Source: Arenicola marina (lineage: Eukaryota; Annelida; Polychaeta; Arenicolidae). Taken from it: 64,000 bases of DNA. Under the pieces are notes generated by a model. It was not told where the DNA came from. It did not search any database and saw nothing but the letters and a program-made list of their open reading frames with translations. Shown here piece by piece: positions 44,714-56,972 of this stretch. How positions within the stretch are numbered: the stretch's first letter is position 1; each line of letters starts with the position of its first letter. The position numbers and the translations under genes were made by a program. The stretch spans positions 21,985,143 to 22,049,142 of the forward strand of contig OZ025265.1 in assembly GCA_964019135.1 (NCBI GenBank). Direction: 5' to 3'.

Positions 44714-47380
44714 AGCCGAGTGGTGTAACCAGAGATAATGCGTAAAACAAGGGTTAACACTGACGCGGAATGCAATGCAGCTGTCTCCTCGTATGTAAGG
44801 TCCAATGTATGTACTGACAAGGGATGCAGAAACTGTATCGTAAAGCCATCTTAGTCGCCTTTATACGACACCATTTCAGTATCAGCTAGCCAATGAAATT
44901 CAAGCACAGTAACCCATAGGCCGCATAGGCTAAATATATCAGTTTTCCTGGCTTTCGACCTTGTTATTTTACCACGAGTCTTCATATCATGGCTTCCGTA
45001 TTACACCAGAGACTGGCTTCGCCGATAGCCGACATCAAAAATAACTGCCGCAACGCCACGAACCCCGACCTAGAGACGGACGGATTGATGGACCACGGGG
45101 TTTGTATTCATAATCCCCTCTTAAGTTACGCACAAAACGTGCATTTTCGTCTTAGTCTCCCCAGCTCGCTGTGGTGGTGTTCATGAGTAGGAAATCTCCT
45201 TCACAATTTTAACACTTTCTTAATTCAGAACAGCTACTTCTTGGGTGACTACTTATGTATTTTTAACTCGATAATCGTTCGACAAATTGTGTAAATCAGC
45301 CTTCCTGGCTTCCGACCTTGTTATTTTACCACGAGTCTTCATAGCATGGCTTCCGTATTACAGCAGCGACTAGCTTCGCCGATAGCGATTGTAACGGTCC
45401 AATTATTATGTATTATACCAGGAAGTGCGATGTTTTCTAACAAAGCATCACGAACAAGCGATGCCGCAAACAAAGATGCGTTTACGTACTGATTTGATGG
45501 ATTTATCGGCCAGGTTGCGGCTTATCAACACTAAGCAGCAAACCAGGGATTAAGGTCAGAGACACAACGGAAGCCAGGTCCGCTGGGACTGTGTTGTTGA
45601 CTCAGTCGCCCCCACCGCCCCCTCACACACAACCTTCCTATGGAAGCCATATCCGTCATCTGGTAAAGAACATTTAGACTGATGACTGATGGATGACACA
45701 TAGGAAGCCATCAAAGTTCACATCAAGGTGACCAATATCAATTGCGCATAACAGTCATTGGCTGGTGTTGTTGCATTTTGTTGATATTATTGATCGATAT
45801 TTCCTTGCATATTAACGGTTGTTGGCTGGTTATTTATCAATGTCTTATCTTTGGAACTGGTGGCGCAGTGATTGACCAATGCATAGCATTTTAAGACATT
45901 ATGGCGTTACTGTCTGAAGTCAAGATTAGTTTGAAAGTCAGCATTTAAAGGCTAAAATCTTACTTTGATGCAAGTGTGATTAAACGGCGGTGGCAAACGG
46001 TTCAACGTACACAAAATACGTGTAAGTAACATTACCGAAATATTACTAGCAGTAATATCATTGGTAGCAGCCAATATCAAATGTGACACTCGATCATTAA
46101 AAATATAAGAATCAAACTACTGATAATTGCAGCCTTTTTGCGGCCCCTACCCTTCCCCGTTTACTGTTCTGTTTGCCAGTATTACGGTCGCGTTGCGGTC
46201 GTTTGCTTTAATTGCAATTATATTTATTGATAATCACTTTAAAAATTATCAGCAAAAAAAGTTTGCTTCCGAGACCATATTAAATATCATGAATAGACCA
46301 AAGGATTGGTCTTCATCATGATGTACACAGCAACGATCTACCATAATCTTCTCATAATATCGAGTGAATATCAACAGAACTGAAGATTGTCATCCGGATC
46401 TCGCACAATGACAAACATTTCGACAGTCTTAGCATAATAGCTGGTGCTAACGCAATTGTTTCTGTCCCACAATTAGCGCATATAAATATAGCTCTTTTCA
46501 GACAGTTAAAGTGATATTTTCCAATTGTACACGGCCACATAACACATTCATACGTCAGGGTGTGTGTCTTGTTTGGCTCAAAGCCTGAGCAAATTTTCTG
46601 ATTGGTTGTTTATTCGGGACGATTTAAGCAATTCTGGTCACACAGTGTCAACATGACATACCACAGCGCGGCTCAAACCATTGATCAAGGTGCCCGTTAG
46701 GCTTACCGGCGACCCACTGAGCTGTCGGTCAGGTCCTGGTAAGTTTCTAAAGATATCTAACAAAGATATATATAGTAACCATGATTGCATAAAGCGTTCC
46801 ATATAAAGCTAAACAGATTTTAATTGCATCATTAAGCACCTCAAAATAAATATATTAAAATGCATTTGATTAAAAAATTATCAACACCCGTAGCAGCTTG
46901 TCTTAAGCCCATCGACAGACACCTATTCCTTTTCTCATCGTCTAACACGTCTAACATTTCAACAACTTTCGGGGGGCGAAGCCATATTCTGTTGGCCTTT
47001 CAAGTCGACTTGCTCATCGGGCGAAAGTGAAGCCGTCTGCTTGGGCGATCCATTACTGCTGAAAGTTTCCTATTTAAAGCTGTGGAGAAGCCTGTGAGCG
47101 GATTATGAACCAGAGCGAAGCATTATCCTGTTTCCCATTGGCTATGTTGAGCCTTGTTCTCATTGGCCATTAGCCCAAATGAACCACGCGCAGAGTGCTA
47201 CTTAAATAATTCATCGGCTTATAAAGGTTAGACAAGTTGTTACCAAGTCATAATCACCTGGGAGCTTAATTAACGATAAGCGTTACTGCGGACTTCTGGT
47301 CTACTGGAATATCAGTTTGTTATTTGCAGAAAACGGAAATAAAAACATTTTTCTTTTATTTCCTGATATTGACGCCGTCG
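44714..47380. other. Spacer between V-4 and IV-6
   Basis: B copy of 18457-21124 (V promoter, MITE-like arm near 45098, type I box and TGACTCA near 45600 without a gene, decayed SINE 46658-46745, IV promoter with TATAAAG near 47220). No gene. Confidence 0.55.
46658..46745 (-). mobile_element. Decayed SINE head, copy B
   Basis: Counterpart of 20400-20490 with no clear differences. Confidence 0.5.
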
Positions 47381-47745
47381 ATGACAATGGCAGGACGACA
47401 ATTCCTGGACAACCTCATGGACTCGTACCAGACAGCGCTTTCTAAGTTCCGTCTTTGCTGTCGCCAATCCAGATGCTCAACAACCGCATAATTTACTTAC
47501 GGAGGCGCATCGATCGCGTCATGGTGGCTGATCAAAGCTCCTTCCGTTACTCGCTGCGCCTGGGGTTGGCTACGCTGGATGGAATACGCGGCATGTTCTT
47601 TACGTACGCAAATCGGTGCGGAAATCACATGGATGTCCTTGAGGATCGAGTGTTCGTGGAATTGATGGCTGTGTTAAAGATGGGAGAGGCTGGGGCGGAC
47701 CTCGAAGAGGCGGAAGGTGGCTCTGCTGTTGCCATAAACACATAG
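47381..47745 (+). pseudogene. IV-6, frameshifted subfamily IV copy
   Basis: Twin of IV-3 with the same one-base loss in the cgccaatcc stretch. Core RRRIDRVMVADQSSFRYSLRL. Its 3' half is open to the stop at 47743-47745. Confidence 0.75.
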
Positions 47746-48939
47746 CCACACCTTGCTTTGAACACACTACGTCGTGTTAACCGAGACTATATGAAGATGT
47801 TTCACTGGCGATATTGATCAAAGGTCACCATCACACTTGAAATCAATGCTATTTTTGAATATCTTGTCTCATTTCATCTCTGTTTGAAGTGTCATAATAA
47901 AGAAGCATTCAATTCATATATTTTTGTCTCTTAATAGCTCTGACATTCGTGAAACATTATTCCATTGTCGCAATGGCAAATGCAAAGGGATCCTGCATTT
48001 ACTAACATTGTTAATGCAGAATGCATCACTTAACGGTCTCTGTAACATGAGTCCTGTTTCCTCATAAATACTGTGTTTTAAATTAATACAATATGTGCAA
48101 GTAAGCAATATCGCAACTAACGGCAAATACATTTAAATATGTGCATGACACGAGCGATTTGTGCCATGACTACAATATCGTGCGGGACAAACGATTGATT
48201 AACTTAACGGCTTCAAAGTTTAATATCAGATGTTGAAAAGGTGTTTTTGCGCGCGACGATTACGGAATTGTATGAAGTTGATCAACTATGATTGCATCTG
48301 ATAACGAAACTCTATCAACTCCTGGTTTGGTAATTGTGATCTTAAGCCAATCCCCACGAAACTAACCAAGGCTTATTGCGCCTTGCCTTGGACCATTTTC
48401 GCTATGCGCCAACATTAATTGCGTTCATAATAATGACATCGCATGTTATTAATCGTCAAATAATGGTTGCATTTTTTATTAATTCAATATAATCAAACGT
48501 CCAATTGCCTTACATTACTTTAGAATATAAACTTTATTTCAAAAGCCCCATTCGCAAGCTTTTGTAATTCAAGCTATTCTGCATGAATGTGACAAAATGT
48601 TGCATTCTATGGACTGTTCGTTTTTACACATTCTCCGTTTAATGTAATAATCCTGGGGCCAATTTAGCAATTCGACATTGGTAATAATTGAAATTAATAA
48701 CGTCTGGAAATTATGAATACATAGTCATAGAGAACGCACATTATAATACAAGTCATGTCAGGTAATTTCAATTTTATTATATTATCCAAAGCATATGGCA
48801 CCGATTCATAATCCTCGTTGACAAACTTCCACGACGAATTGTCTTTCACAAGTGGTTTAGTCTGGGGCCATAACATCCACACTTCGTATTCAGCCATGTT
48901 TTCTTGAGCATAGACATTATCACCCGACATAAACGACTG
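47746..48939. other. Convergent spacer between IV-6 and V-5
   Basis: B copy of 21490-22600. The 78-residue - strand frame at 48694-48930 lies in the V-5 3' UTR (poly(A) signal near 48779) and is not called. Confidence 0.5.
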
Positions 48940-49128
48940 TCACTGTTCCGCGCCAGGTTCCGCCCTCTGTTGTTGAGCCAGGATCATGAATACTGAATGT
49001 AGAGTGTCTAGCTGGGCTTCCTTAAGACAGATGTATTCACAGAACATGTTAAGCAACTGTTGCAGGTTGTAAGCTGTAGGCGCAGCGAGTAGCGGAAGGA
49101 GCGTTGGGCATCCACCACGGCGCGACGT
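48940..49128 (-). pseudogene. V-5, N-terminally deleted subfamily V copy
   Basis: Twin of V-3 with the same 5' deletion join. Here the normal stop TGA is kept (48940-48942), but one base is missing from a G run near 49065, so the frame is broken in a different way from V-3. Confidence 0.7.
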
Positions 49129-50793
49129 AACGCTGGTGTTGAAAGCAATGCAGTCTCCTCGTATGTAAGGTCCAATGCATGTACTGATTATGAATGTGAA
49201 AACCCTATCACAAAGCCGTTTTAATTAGCTTATTATGACAGAATTGCAATGTCAGCTGTATCGCTAGCCAATAAAATTCAAGAAAAGTAACCCATATATA
49301 TCAACCTTTCTGGCTTCCAACCTTGTCACTAATTCACCACAAGACTCCCTATCATGGTTTACATAGTACATCAGCGACTTGCTTCGTCGATAGCCAACAT
49401 CAAGAAAACTGTCCGGCTATATTTTATACGTATATCATCGACAACAATAATCATTTAATTTTATTATTTTTTAAGAAATAGCGAAATTATCCTTTAAAGG
49501 GCGAACAATTTATATCAAATGACAGTACATAATTTTGTCACAATGTCGCGACATGGTGTCACAACATCAGGGCGTTGATACATAAATGTCTAGCTATACG
49601 TATTACTACTTAATACTGTGGCATACGTATTAATACTTAATACATATTCAGTGAATTGTAGAGAGCCTTGGCCTGTTGCAAGCATGCCAATTATTTTATT
49701 GTTTTCTGGGTACAGTATGAATAAGGTAAATAATTTCATTCCGTTATTGACGCCAATAACATCTTGCGGATTATTTGTTGGTGATCGTTTAACTTTTTGC
49801 GTATGTTTACATGGCCAATGTATGTTTTGATCTGGGTCGTTTTAGTGCCATGCCATGTTTGGTAACAACATAGAGTTGTCGTGTGACAAAAAACCTAATC
49901 CAACATCTTCCCTGATTGAGATTATTAACAGACCGTTAGCTCTTCCAAGCTTTATTACTAAAAATTGATGGTATCGTTGCGGGAAACTGCAGTATTGGGC
50001 AACATTTTGGATGGGTTCTATGTTATATTAGCTTGCAGTTTCGAAGAAACAATTACATTCAATCAATCCCAAAGATGCTGCGTAGATAGCCATAATACAG
50101 TTTAAAACTGCCAACTCAGGTTAAACCGGATGATTATATTACGCAAATTAATATAAAACGCAGGAAACTAATCACATTAAAAGCTCTAAATGAAATGGTC
50201 ATTTTATTGCCCTGCAATTTACAATTCAGTGGGAAATCCCTTTGCGCCCACGTCACAAACCCCGAAGCACACAACCGGCGGGAAATTTCAACGTACTTAT
50301 TGGCTTGGGGACACAGGGATTTATGGGCCAGGTTGGGGCTTATGTACACTAAACCGCAATGCAGAGATGGAAGTCAGAGACAGAAAGGGGGCCAGGTCCG
50401 TTGTGACTTTGTTGTTGACTCAGCCCCCCCCCCCCTCCATCCTCCTTTCAATTTACACAACCACAACCATCCTGTGGGAGAGATTTCGTAAACAAATAAA
50501 CATCTTCTATGCCTGGTTGATGTAGGAATCCATGAAAGTTAACATCAAGGTGACGATAATTCTAAACCTGCTATTTGCTCTTTGTCTCATCCTTTGTGAG
50601 CGCGATATTCTTCAGCCCTTACACTAGGGACCAAACTTCACTGTTGTGCCATTTTGCGCTCATATCGGTCGCACGTAATAGCCTTTGGCTGGTGTTTGAT
50701 TTAGTTATACGTTATTAAGTGAAGGCTGCTCAACATTAAAAATCAAAATGAATATCTCCATTGTGGAATACTTGTCGTCAGAATCACATGACG
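49129..50793. other. Spacer and I-7 promoter
   Basis: B copy of 22898-24503. Between 49535 and 49560 B has acaatgtcgcgacatggtgt, which A lacks. The promoter has TGACTCA near 50417, followed by a C tract; the first GAAGCCA box reads GGGGCCA near 50389. Confidence 0.5.
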
Positions 50794-51033
50794 ATGGTGT
50801 CATCCGTGGCACTAGCAGATCGCCAGTTGGCTGCAGACCTTGTTCACTTTTACCAGAAGCTACATCGCAAGTTCGACATGTTCGAGTACGCCAATCAACT
50901 CGGGGACGACTTGGTGACGTTTCATGAGCGATTCGTCATCGTAGAATTCATGACCACTATAGACGAGACGGGGTCGATTGGCGACATGGAGCAAGACGTG
51001 CGGGGTTCGGGAGGAGCTTACTCGGACTGCTAA
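50794..51033 (+). CDS. I-7, core-less subfamily I protein, in frame
   Basis: 79 residues: MVSSVALADRQLAADLVHFYQKLHRKF joined directly to DMFEYANQLGDDLVTFHERFVIVEFM, then DETGSIGDMEQDV and SGGAYSDC. Compared with I-1 it lacks 47 codons from residue 28 to 74 (Cys31, RYDRA and the SLRL helix) and one Phe, and the frame is kept. If translated it would retain both ends but not the conserved centre: a possible decoy, or simply a decaying copy. An upstream in-frame ATG lies at 50788. Nearly identical to I-9. Confidence 0.6.
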   Translation: MVSSVALADRQLAADLVHFYQKLHRKFDMFEYANQLGDDLVTFHERFVIVEFMTTIDETGSIGDMEQDVRGSGGAYSDC

Positions 51034-53232
51034 GATGCAGGTTGAGTAACCGTTGTAACCGTTGTTGATCCTTTGCCGGTAAACTTTGTTATCCGCGAAA
51101 TAGTCCGATTTGTTGAAATTAAAAGCCAACTTTATCAATATCGTTACACTCGTTTTTCTTCATTCTATTCGTTGTCATGATCATTTTTGACTGCGACAAC
51201 ACGTGATGTTATCGGTATTTATCGGCTTACTTGTTAAATAACACCGATGTTCAATCGTTCACCTGTTTTTTTAAGTGAGAGAAAATTGTCAGACAAATCG
51301 AGTTTTCATTACGGATCTCACACGCGGCAGTCACTAGAATCTTCTAACTTTGTAATAACATTCAGGTAATTAAAATAAGATAATGCAAGCAACATTACCG
51401 AAATATTACTATTTCAGTAGCAGCCAATATCAGATGTGACACTCGATCAATAAAGATGAACGAATTAAACTACTGATCGTTGCAGCCTTTTGCGGCCGTC
51501 TTAGTCGCCTTTTCTTAGACACCATTTCGGTATCAGCCGTAGCGCTAGCCAATGACATTCAAACACAGTAATCTATAAGCCGTAAATGGGAAATACATCA
51601 GCCTTCCTGGCTTCCGACCTTGTTGTGTTACCATTAGCCTCCATAGCATGGCTTCCAAATTACACAAGCGAATGACTTTGCCGATAGCTTACATGAAAGG
51701 TAACTGCTGGGATATATTTTATTTCTTATATTATCGATTGCAACGGTCCAATTATTAGGTATTATACCAGAAAGCGCGATGTATTCTAACAACAAAGCAT
51801 CACGAACAAGCGACGCCGCAAACCCCGAAGCGTTAACGTACTGATTGGCTTAGGGACGGACGGATTTATGGGCCAGGTTGACGTTACTGTCTTAAGACAA
51901 GATTAGATTGAATGTCGTCATTTAAAGGCTGAAATCCTACTGTGATGTAAGTGTGATTAAAGGGCGGTGGCAAACGGTACAACGTAAATAAAATAATGCA
52001 AGTAACATTTCCGGTATATTACTATTTCGGCAGCCTCGAATATCAACTTTGGCAATCGATCATTAGAGATGTCGTACGAATGAAACTAATAGTTGTTGCC
52101 CTTGCGGCCTTTTACGGCCTCTTACCATTCCCAGTTCACAATGTTTGTCAGCATTACGGTCTGTCTGAAATCGTCGTGTTGCGATTGTTAGCAATCGTTT
52201 TGCTTTAATTGCAAGTACATTGATATCTAATCGCTTTGAAAAATTATCAGCAGTAACAGTGTTTTGCGCTCACGTGACTGTTTGTGTCAAACAATTATTT
52301 AAATGATCTTATTGTGCCATTTCGACGAATTACGAGATTACATGCAAGTTCTAGTTGTGACAACGGTGTCACATCTTCACAATGTTTGCAATGCGACAAT
52401 CTGGTCTTGTTTCCTTCTTACCGAGTAATGCGTTATCTTGAGGCATTAGGACGTTTCCAGCTTTTTGAGTCCTGATTAAGTGCTATATGCTATAAAATAA
52501 CTTAACTGTGCTTTCGATACGCGACGTACGACTGCTAATGTAGCTTCAATAATCCGGCGCTAGTAATCTCACTTCACGATTGCTCGGATAGACAGTACGT
52601 CCTAAAGAGTGTGAACCAATAGCGAATTTTGACATTAATACCAAAGTAATCGGACAAATCGCATTGCAATCATACCACAGGCGGAAGCTAATTAAATTCA
52701 AAGCCCTAAACGATAATTTCATTTTATTCCATTCCAGTTTACATCTTGGTGCAGCAATCTTTTACGCCAACATTATAAAGCACCACGCATACAATCTGCG
52801 ATCAATCGGAACAAACTAAAACAGATTTAGGGCCGGCTTGTGGCATATTAACGCCAGCCCGAAACAACGGTTTGAGGTCAGATGGAGAAAGCAAGCAGGT
52901 CCGTTGAGACTTTGTTGTTGACTCAGTCGCGTCTACCAACAACCATCCTATGGAAGCCATGTCCGCCATCAAACACACACCATTTATACCGGAATGTTGT
53001 ACGAAGCCACATCAAGGTGAAGATAAATCTAGACATTCTATTGGCTGCTTATCTAATGCTACGAGTATGACATTTTGTAGCCACTATATAGGGGCAAACT
53101 TCATTGCTGTCTTATATCACACTGCTTCGTAATTCATTCGCTGGTGTTGGATTTAAACACCGCTGAACGTCAAATAAAAACATGGAATAACGTTCTGTAT
53201 TGTGATGTACTTGGTGTTATTATCGTATGATA
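51034..53232. other. I-7 3' flank, junction and unit-start spacer with I-8 promoter
   Basis: At 51214 the 3' flank switches to spacer homologous to 29330 (without the MITE), which runs to 52286; X-B starts at 52287. The I-8 promoter repeats that of I-3 with boxes near 52894 (CAAGCA), 52952 and 53001, TGACTCA near 52919, TATATAG near 53085. About 9 bases are lost beside the third box. No gene. Confidence 0.55.
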
Positions 53233-53610
53233 ATGCCGTTATCACTGGTACTAGAAGACCGCCAGTTGGCTGCAGACCTCGTTCATTTTTACCAGAAGCT
53301 GCATTCCAAGTTCATTCGCGCCTGTCACCAAGTTCGCCTTCTCGACAACGGAATATATGACCTTCAGGTGCGCTACGATCGCGCCGTGGTGGCCAATCAA
53401 CGCTCCGTTCGCTATTCACTGCGCCTCAAGCTGGCTACGCTAGAAGGAGTGCGCGACATGTTCTTCGAGTACGCCAATCAACGCGGCAACGACTTGGTGA
53501 CATTTCAAGAGCGATTCGTCTTTGTGGAACTCGCTCCGGGCGAGACGGACTTGGTTGCCGACATGGATCGGGAACTGAGCGATTCGGAGGGAGCTTACCT
53601 AGCCTCCTAG
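53233..53610 (+). CDS. I-8, subfamily I protein, intact
   Basis: 125 residues, sister of I-3 with consensus His18, Ile28 and His32. The full core has RYDRAVVANQRSVRYSLRL and the tail SDSEGAYLAS. An in-frame ATG also lies at 53227. The poly(A) signal position near 53811 reads AATGAA rather than AATAAA. Confidence 0.82.
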   Translation: MPLSLVLEDRQLAADLVHFYQKLHSKFIRACHQVRLLDNGIYDLQVRYDRAVVANQRSVRYSLRLKLATLEGVRDMFFEYANQRGNDLVTFQERFVFVELAPGETDLVADMDRELSDSEGAYLAS

Positions 53611-54857
53611 GATGCCGGCTCAGCTGTACATCCACCATGGATGGTGCACTGGTGCGTGTGTCTGGGACATGCTTCATCCAATACACGCCGATCTGCTTCG
53701 AACAATTAGGACGCTGAGTAACTCTGATAACTGTCAGTTATTAAATGATTTAATGAGCTATTGGTCCTTTGTAATAAAAGTTTCGCATCCGTGTCATTAT
53801 CTGATTCCTTAATGAAACTCGCATAAAATACAAATTAACAATGTATTTCTTTTACTTCTTTCTATTTACATGCACTTCATAATTACTTACGCCGCCGACA
53901 ACACACCCTGTTATCGCGTTTTTTCTGGAACGCATGCTCGCTATTCGTCAATATCTACTCCTTTATATTGGTGACACATGTGCGTGAGCAATGCGCTTGA
54001 ACAGCATTGTGATATGTTATAACATTAAAGGCTTATGACAAGATTAGATTGAAAGTCGTTAGTTAAGAGCTAACATCTTACATTATGGACATTATGGGAC
54101 CAAATGGAACAGCGTTGATAACATAAGTGGATATACTACAAGGGGAATATCTCTCTTATAACAACTTGAGCAATCGATCATTAGAGATGACGTATGAAGT
54201 AGACTATAATTATTCCGGCATATTGCGGTCTCCTACGCTTCTCAGTTCACCGACCAAAACGCTGGCAATACGGTCGCGTCGTAATTGTTATTAATCGTTC
54301 GCACTAATTGCAATTACACTAATCGCTGTATTTTTCCCAGTAAGCGGAATGTTTTGTTCTGAGTCTATGTTTAATATACCTTGTGGACAAAAGAACGCAA
54401 TTAATCATAATATATGCCAAAACGATCTATCGTAATCTTCTGTGTATATCAGAGAGTGAATAAATAAACCACAAGTTTCTAACATCTAACCGACCCTCTT
54501 GCTAACAAAACCACATCAAATGCATATTACTAGGCTCAATTGGCCTACCTCTTGCCAACTAATTGGATCTGCCGTTTCTTGGTAAATAACGACGCATAAT
54601 TAATCGTTATAACGGCGTTTAACGCTTGGCAAATTAAAGATAATTTTATATCGATTGTATAAACACGACTTATACATGTATTTGAACATGAATTTTATGA
54701 ATGTGACACATTGTCAAATAAAACGAAAACTGCGCCTGCCGAGTAAGTATGTTTTGTCACTAATTATAATTCCAAAAACATCGGAGTAAGTTTCGCACCT
54801 GATTTTTATTATCCGATAAGATATAAGATCACCGCACACACCAGGGCATTCGCAGGT
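53611..54857. other. Convergent 3' spacer between I-8 and II-8
   Basis: As 12872-14119. Spacer blocks near 54210 and 54285. No gene. Confidence 0.5.
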
Positions 54858-55202
54858 TCAGCTATGACTTTCTCGCGCGTCTTCCGCAGCTTGTTGTTGA
54901 GCCAAGACGATGAACACCGAGGTCTGTAGAGTGTCTAACTCGTCTCCCCTCCGACAGACGTATTCACAGAACACGTGACGCAGCTCATCTAGTGTGTCCA
55001 GCTCAAGACGCAGCGAGTAGCGGAAGGAGCGCTGGTCGGCCACCACGGCGCGATCGTAACGCCTCTGGAGGTCGTCAATACGGTTGTTGAGTAGAGTGAT
55101 CTGGCGATAGGCCGATTGGTACTTGTTGTACTTCTGGTTGTAAAATGCCAACATGTCCTCCGGTGTCTCCATTCCCACCATCGCCGATTCTGACGTCATC
55201 AT
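54858..55202 (-). CDS. II-8, subfamily II protein, intact
   Basis: 114 residues, sister of II-4. Differences sit mainly before the core (Tyr for Asp in LAFYNQ, SAYRQI for AACHQI). The second removes the otherwise invariant Cys31, replaced by Tyr; this is the only open full-length copy without it. TGACGTCA overlaps the start. Confidence 0.8.
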   Translation of the reverse strand: MMTSESAMVGMETPEDMLAFYNQKYNKYQSAYRQITLLNNRIDDLQRRYDRAVVADQRSFRYSLRLELDTLDELRHVFCEYVCRRGDELDTLQTSVFIVLAQQQAAEDARESHS

Positions 55203-56348
55203 ACAGTGATGCTAGCTCTTGACAATGACTGTTCAATGAAGCAAGCAACAGGTTCCAACGCCTAGAAGATATGATATAACGTCGCTCTGCTGTATCACAG
55301 AACCAATGCTTGTGTGGTCATCAATACCCAGCCAACCCCTTTTATAAGGCAAAAAGGCACTTGATACGGTCGGCTTGTGACCGCTGACTAACCAATCAGA
55401 ATTCCTGTGACACAACACCCACTAACAAACACCCACACCTTTAGGATTCATAACCGTAATTGGAATTCCTGCTGCATGGCTTCCGCACCGCAAAAAAGTC
55501 GTCTGGCTTTATAGATAACACGAGAAGGAAAGTGGAGATGTGATCATGTTGCTTTTGCGCCACGATACAATTTACAAATAGCAAAAACAGAATACAGAAT
55601 GAGAAATTAAAAATACGCTGCACAAATCAAACATAACATTACAAGAATAAAATGTCGATTTTATTTTCGCATTAACAGGTGCCACAAGATATATATGTTA
55701 TGTATATATTGTTGCTGTACTCATAACATCGTCAGACACCCAAATAACATCGCCTACCCAAAACGTCAAATAGCATGCCCATGCATGATTGTCATCTCCA
55801 TGTCATTTCAGTATTGTGTCTAATATCAGATCCAATCGCTAATTTTTAATTTCACACAGCGAGAAGCCCGCCCGAACCACCTTCCCACCCATAACATACA
55901 TACACACGCCTATCACCTACACTAATCTTGTGCCCATATCATGAAGCGACAGGCCAGAAGCCAGCCCGATTGCGTCTTTCGAGTAAACAGAGTCGTCGGC
56001 CAGAAGTGAAGTCAGGTGTTGGTTAGATCAATTAACATCGCGCGTCTCTTCTCATCGACTTAAACAGCCAAGAAGCCAATCGCCATAATATCATTTTGCG
56101 AGAAACAATCTTGTGCCTCCTATTGGTTCATCAATTTTGAACTTCTCCTCATTGGTTATGAATGTTTTATACGTCAGAAGCCAAAACGAAACGGATGACA
56201 AGCAGAAGGATATAAATGGTTGGGGTATTTCCTATCGAATTCATATTTTTGGAGACCTGCCGTCTTAAAGCGATTCCTTGGCTGCCAATATTGTTGGAGA
56301 CCAGGCGTCTCAAAGCCATTCTCTGGGTCCAAATATTGTTTGAGGCCA
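55203..56348. promoter_or_regulatory. Divergent II-8 promoter with an orphan III promoter and leader
   Basis: II side: TATAAAA near 55341, CCAAT near 55392, boxes near 55371, 55478 and 55503. III side is complete (GAAGCCA near 55957, a second box GAAGTCA near 56008, GAAGCCA near 56071, ATTGG near 56120 and 56152, TATAAAT near 56209 and two and a half leader repeats to 56348) but has no III gene behind it. The next + strand gene is I-9 at 56733. Confidence 0.65.
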
Positions 56349-56732
56349 TTTATAGCCCCCGCCCCCCCCCCCCCACTCCACTCCTTTCAATTCACACAAC
56401 CACAACCATCCTGTAGGAGAGATTTCGTAAACAAATAGACATCTTCTATGCCGGGTTGATGTAGGAACCCATGAAAGTTAACATCAAGGTGACGATAATT
56501 CTAAACCTGCTATTTGCTCTTTGTCTCATCCTTTGTGAGCGCGATATTCTTCAGCCCTGACACTAGGGACCAAACTTCACAGCTGTGCCAGTTTGCGCTC
56601 ATATCGGTCGCACGTAATAGCCTTTGGCTGGTGTTTGATTTAGCTATACGTTATTAAGTGAAGGCTGCTCAACATTAAAAATCAAAATGAATATCTCCAT
56701 TGTGGAATACTTGTCGTCAGAATCACATGACG
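56349..56732 (+). promoter_or_regulatory. I-9 proximal promoter, truncated
   Basis: Homologous to 50424-50793 from the C tract onward. The GAAGCCA box and TGACTCA upstream of the C tract are cut off by the junction at 56348. No clear TATA box is seen in this core-less promoter type. Confidence 0.5.
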
Positions 56733-56972
56733 ATGGTGTCATCCGTGGCACTAGCAGATGGCCAGTTGGCTGCAGACCTTGTTCATTTTTACCAGAAGCT
56801 ACATCGCAAGTTCGACATGTTCGAGTACGCCAATCAACTCGGGGACGACTTGGTGACGTTTCATGAGCGATTCGTCATCGTAGAATTCATGACCACTATG
56901 GACGAGACGGGGTCGATTGGCGACATGGAGCAAGACGTGCAGGGTTCGGGAGGAGCTTACGCGGACTGCTAG
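56733..56972 (+). CDS. I-9, core-less subfamily I protein, in frame
   Basis: 79 residues, differing from I-7 at a few positions (Gly for Arg in ADGQLAAD, Met for Ile, Gln for Arg, Ala for Ser near the end). It shares exactly the same loss of the core. It lies 385 bases downstream of an orphan type III promoter, so it may be driven by foreign regulatory DNA. Open, but function doubtful. Confidence 0.6.
   Translation: MVSSVALADGQLAADLVHFYQKLHRKFDMFEYANQLGDDLVTFHERFVIVEFMTTMDETGSIGDMEQDVQGSGGAYADC

Larger units (their letters stand above)
31096..51214. repeat. Segmental duplication, copy B
   Basis: Collinear with 1-11541 and then 18781-24850. It differs by the LTR insertion, indels of about 50-130 bases (near 34910, 37025, 38250, 43965) and scattered substitutions. 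It ends at 51214, where the sequence leaves the I-gene 3' flank (homologous to 24850 and 57140) and enters unit-start spacer (homologous to 29330). Confidence 0.9.
52287..56348. repeat. Block X, copy B
   Basis: Collinear with 11537-15605. It ends abruptly at 56348 in the third leader repeat of the expected III gene, where it joins the C tract of a core-less type I promoter. III and IV genes of X are therefore missing in B. Confidence 0.85.
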
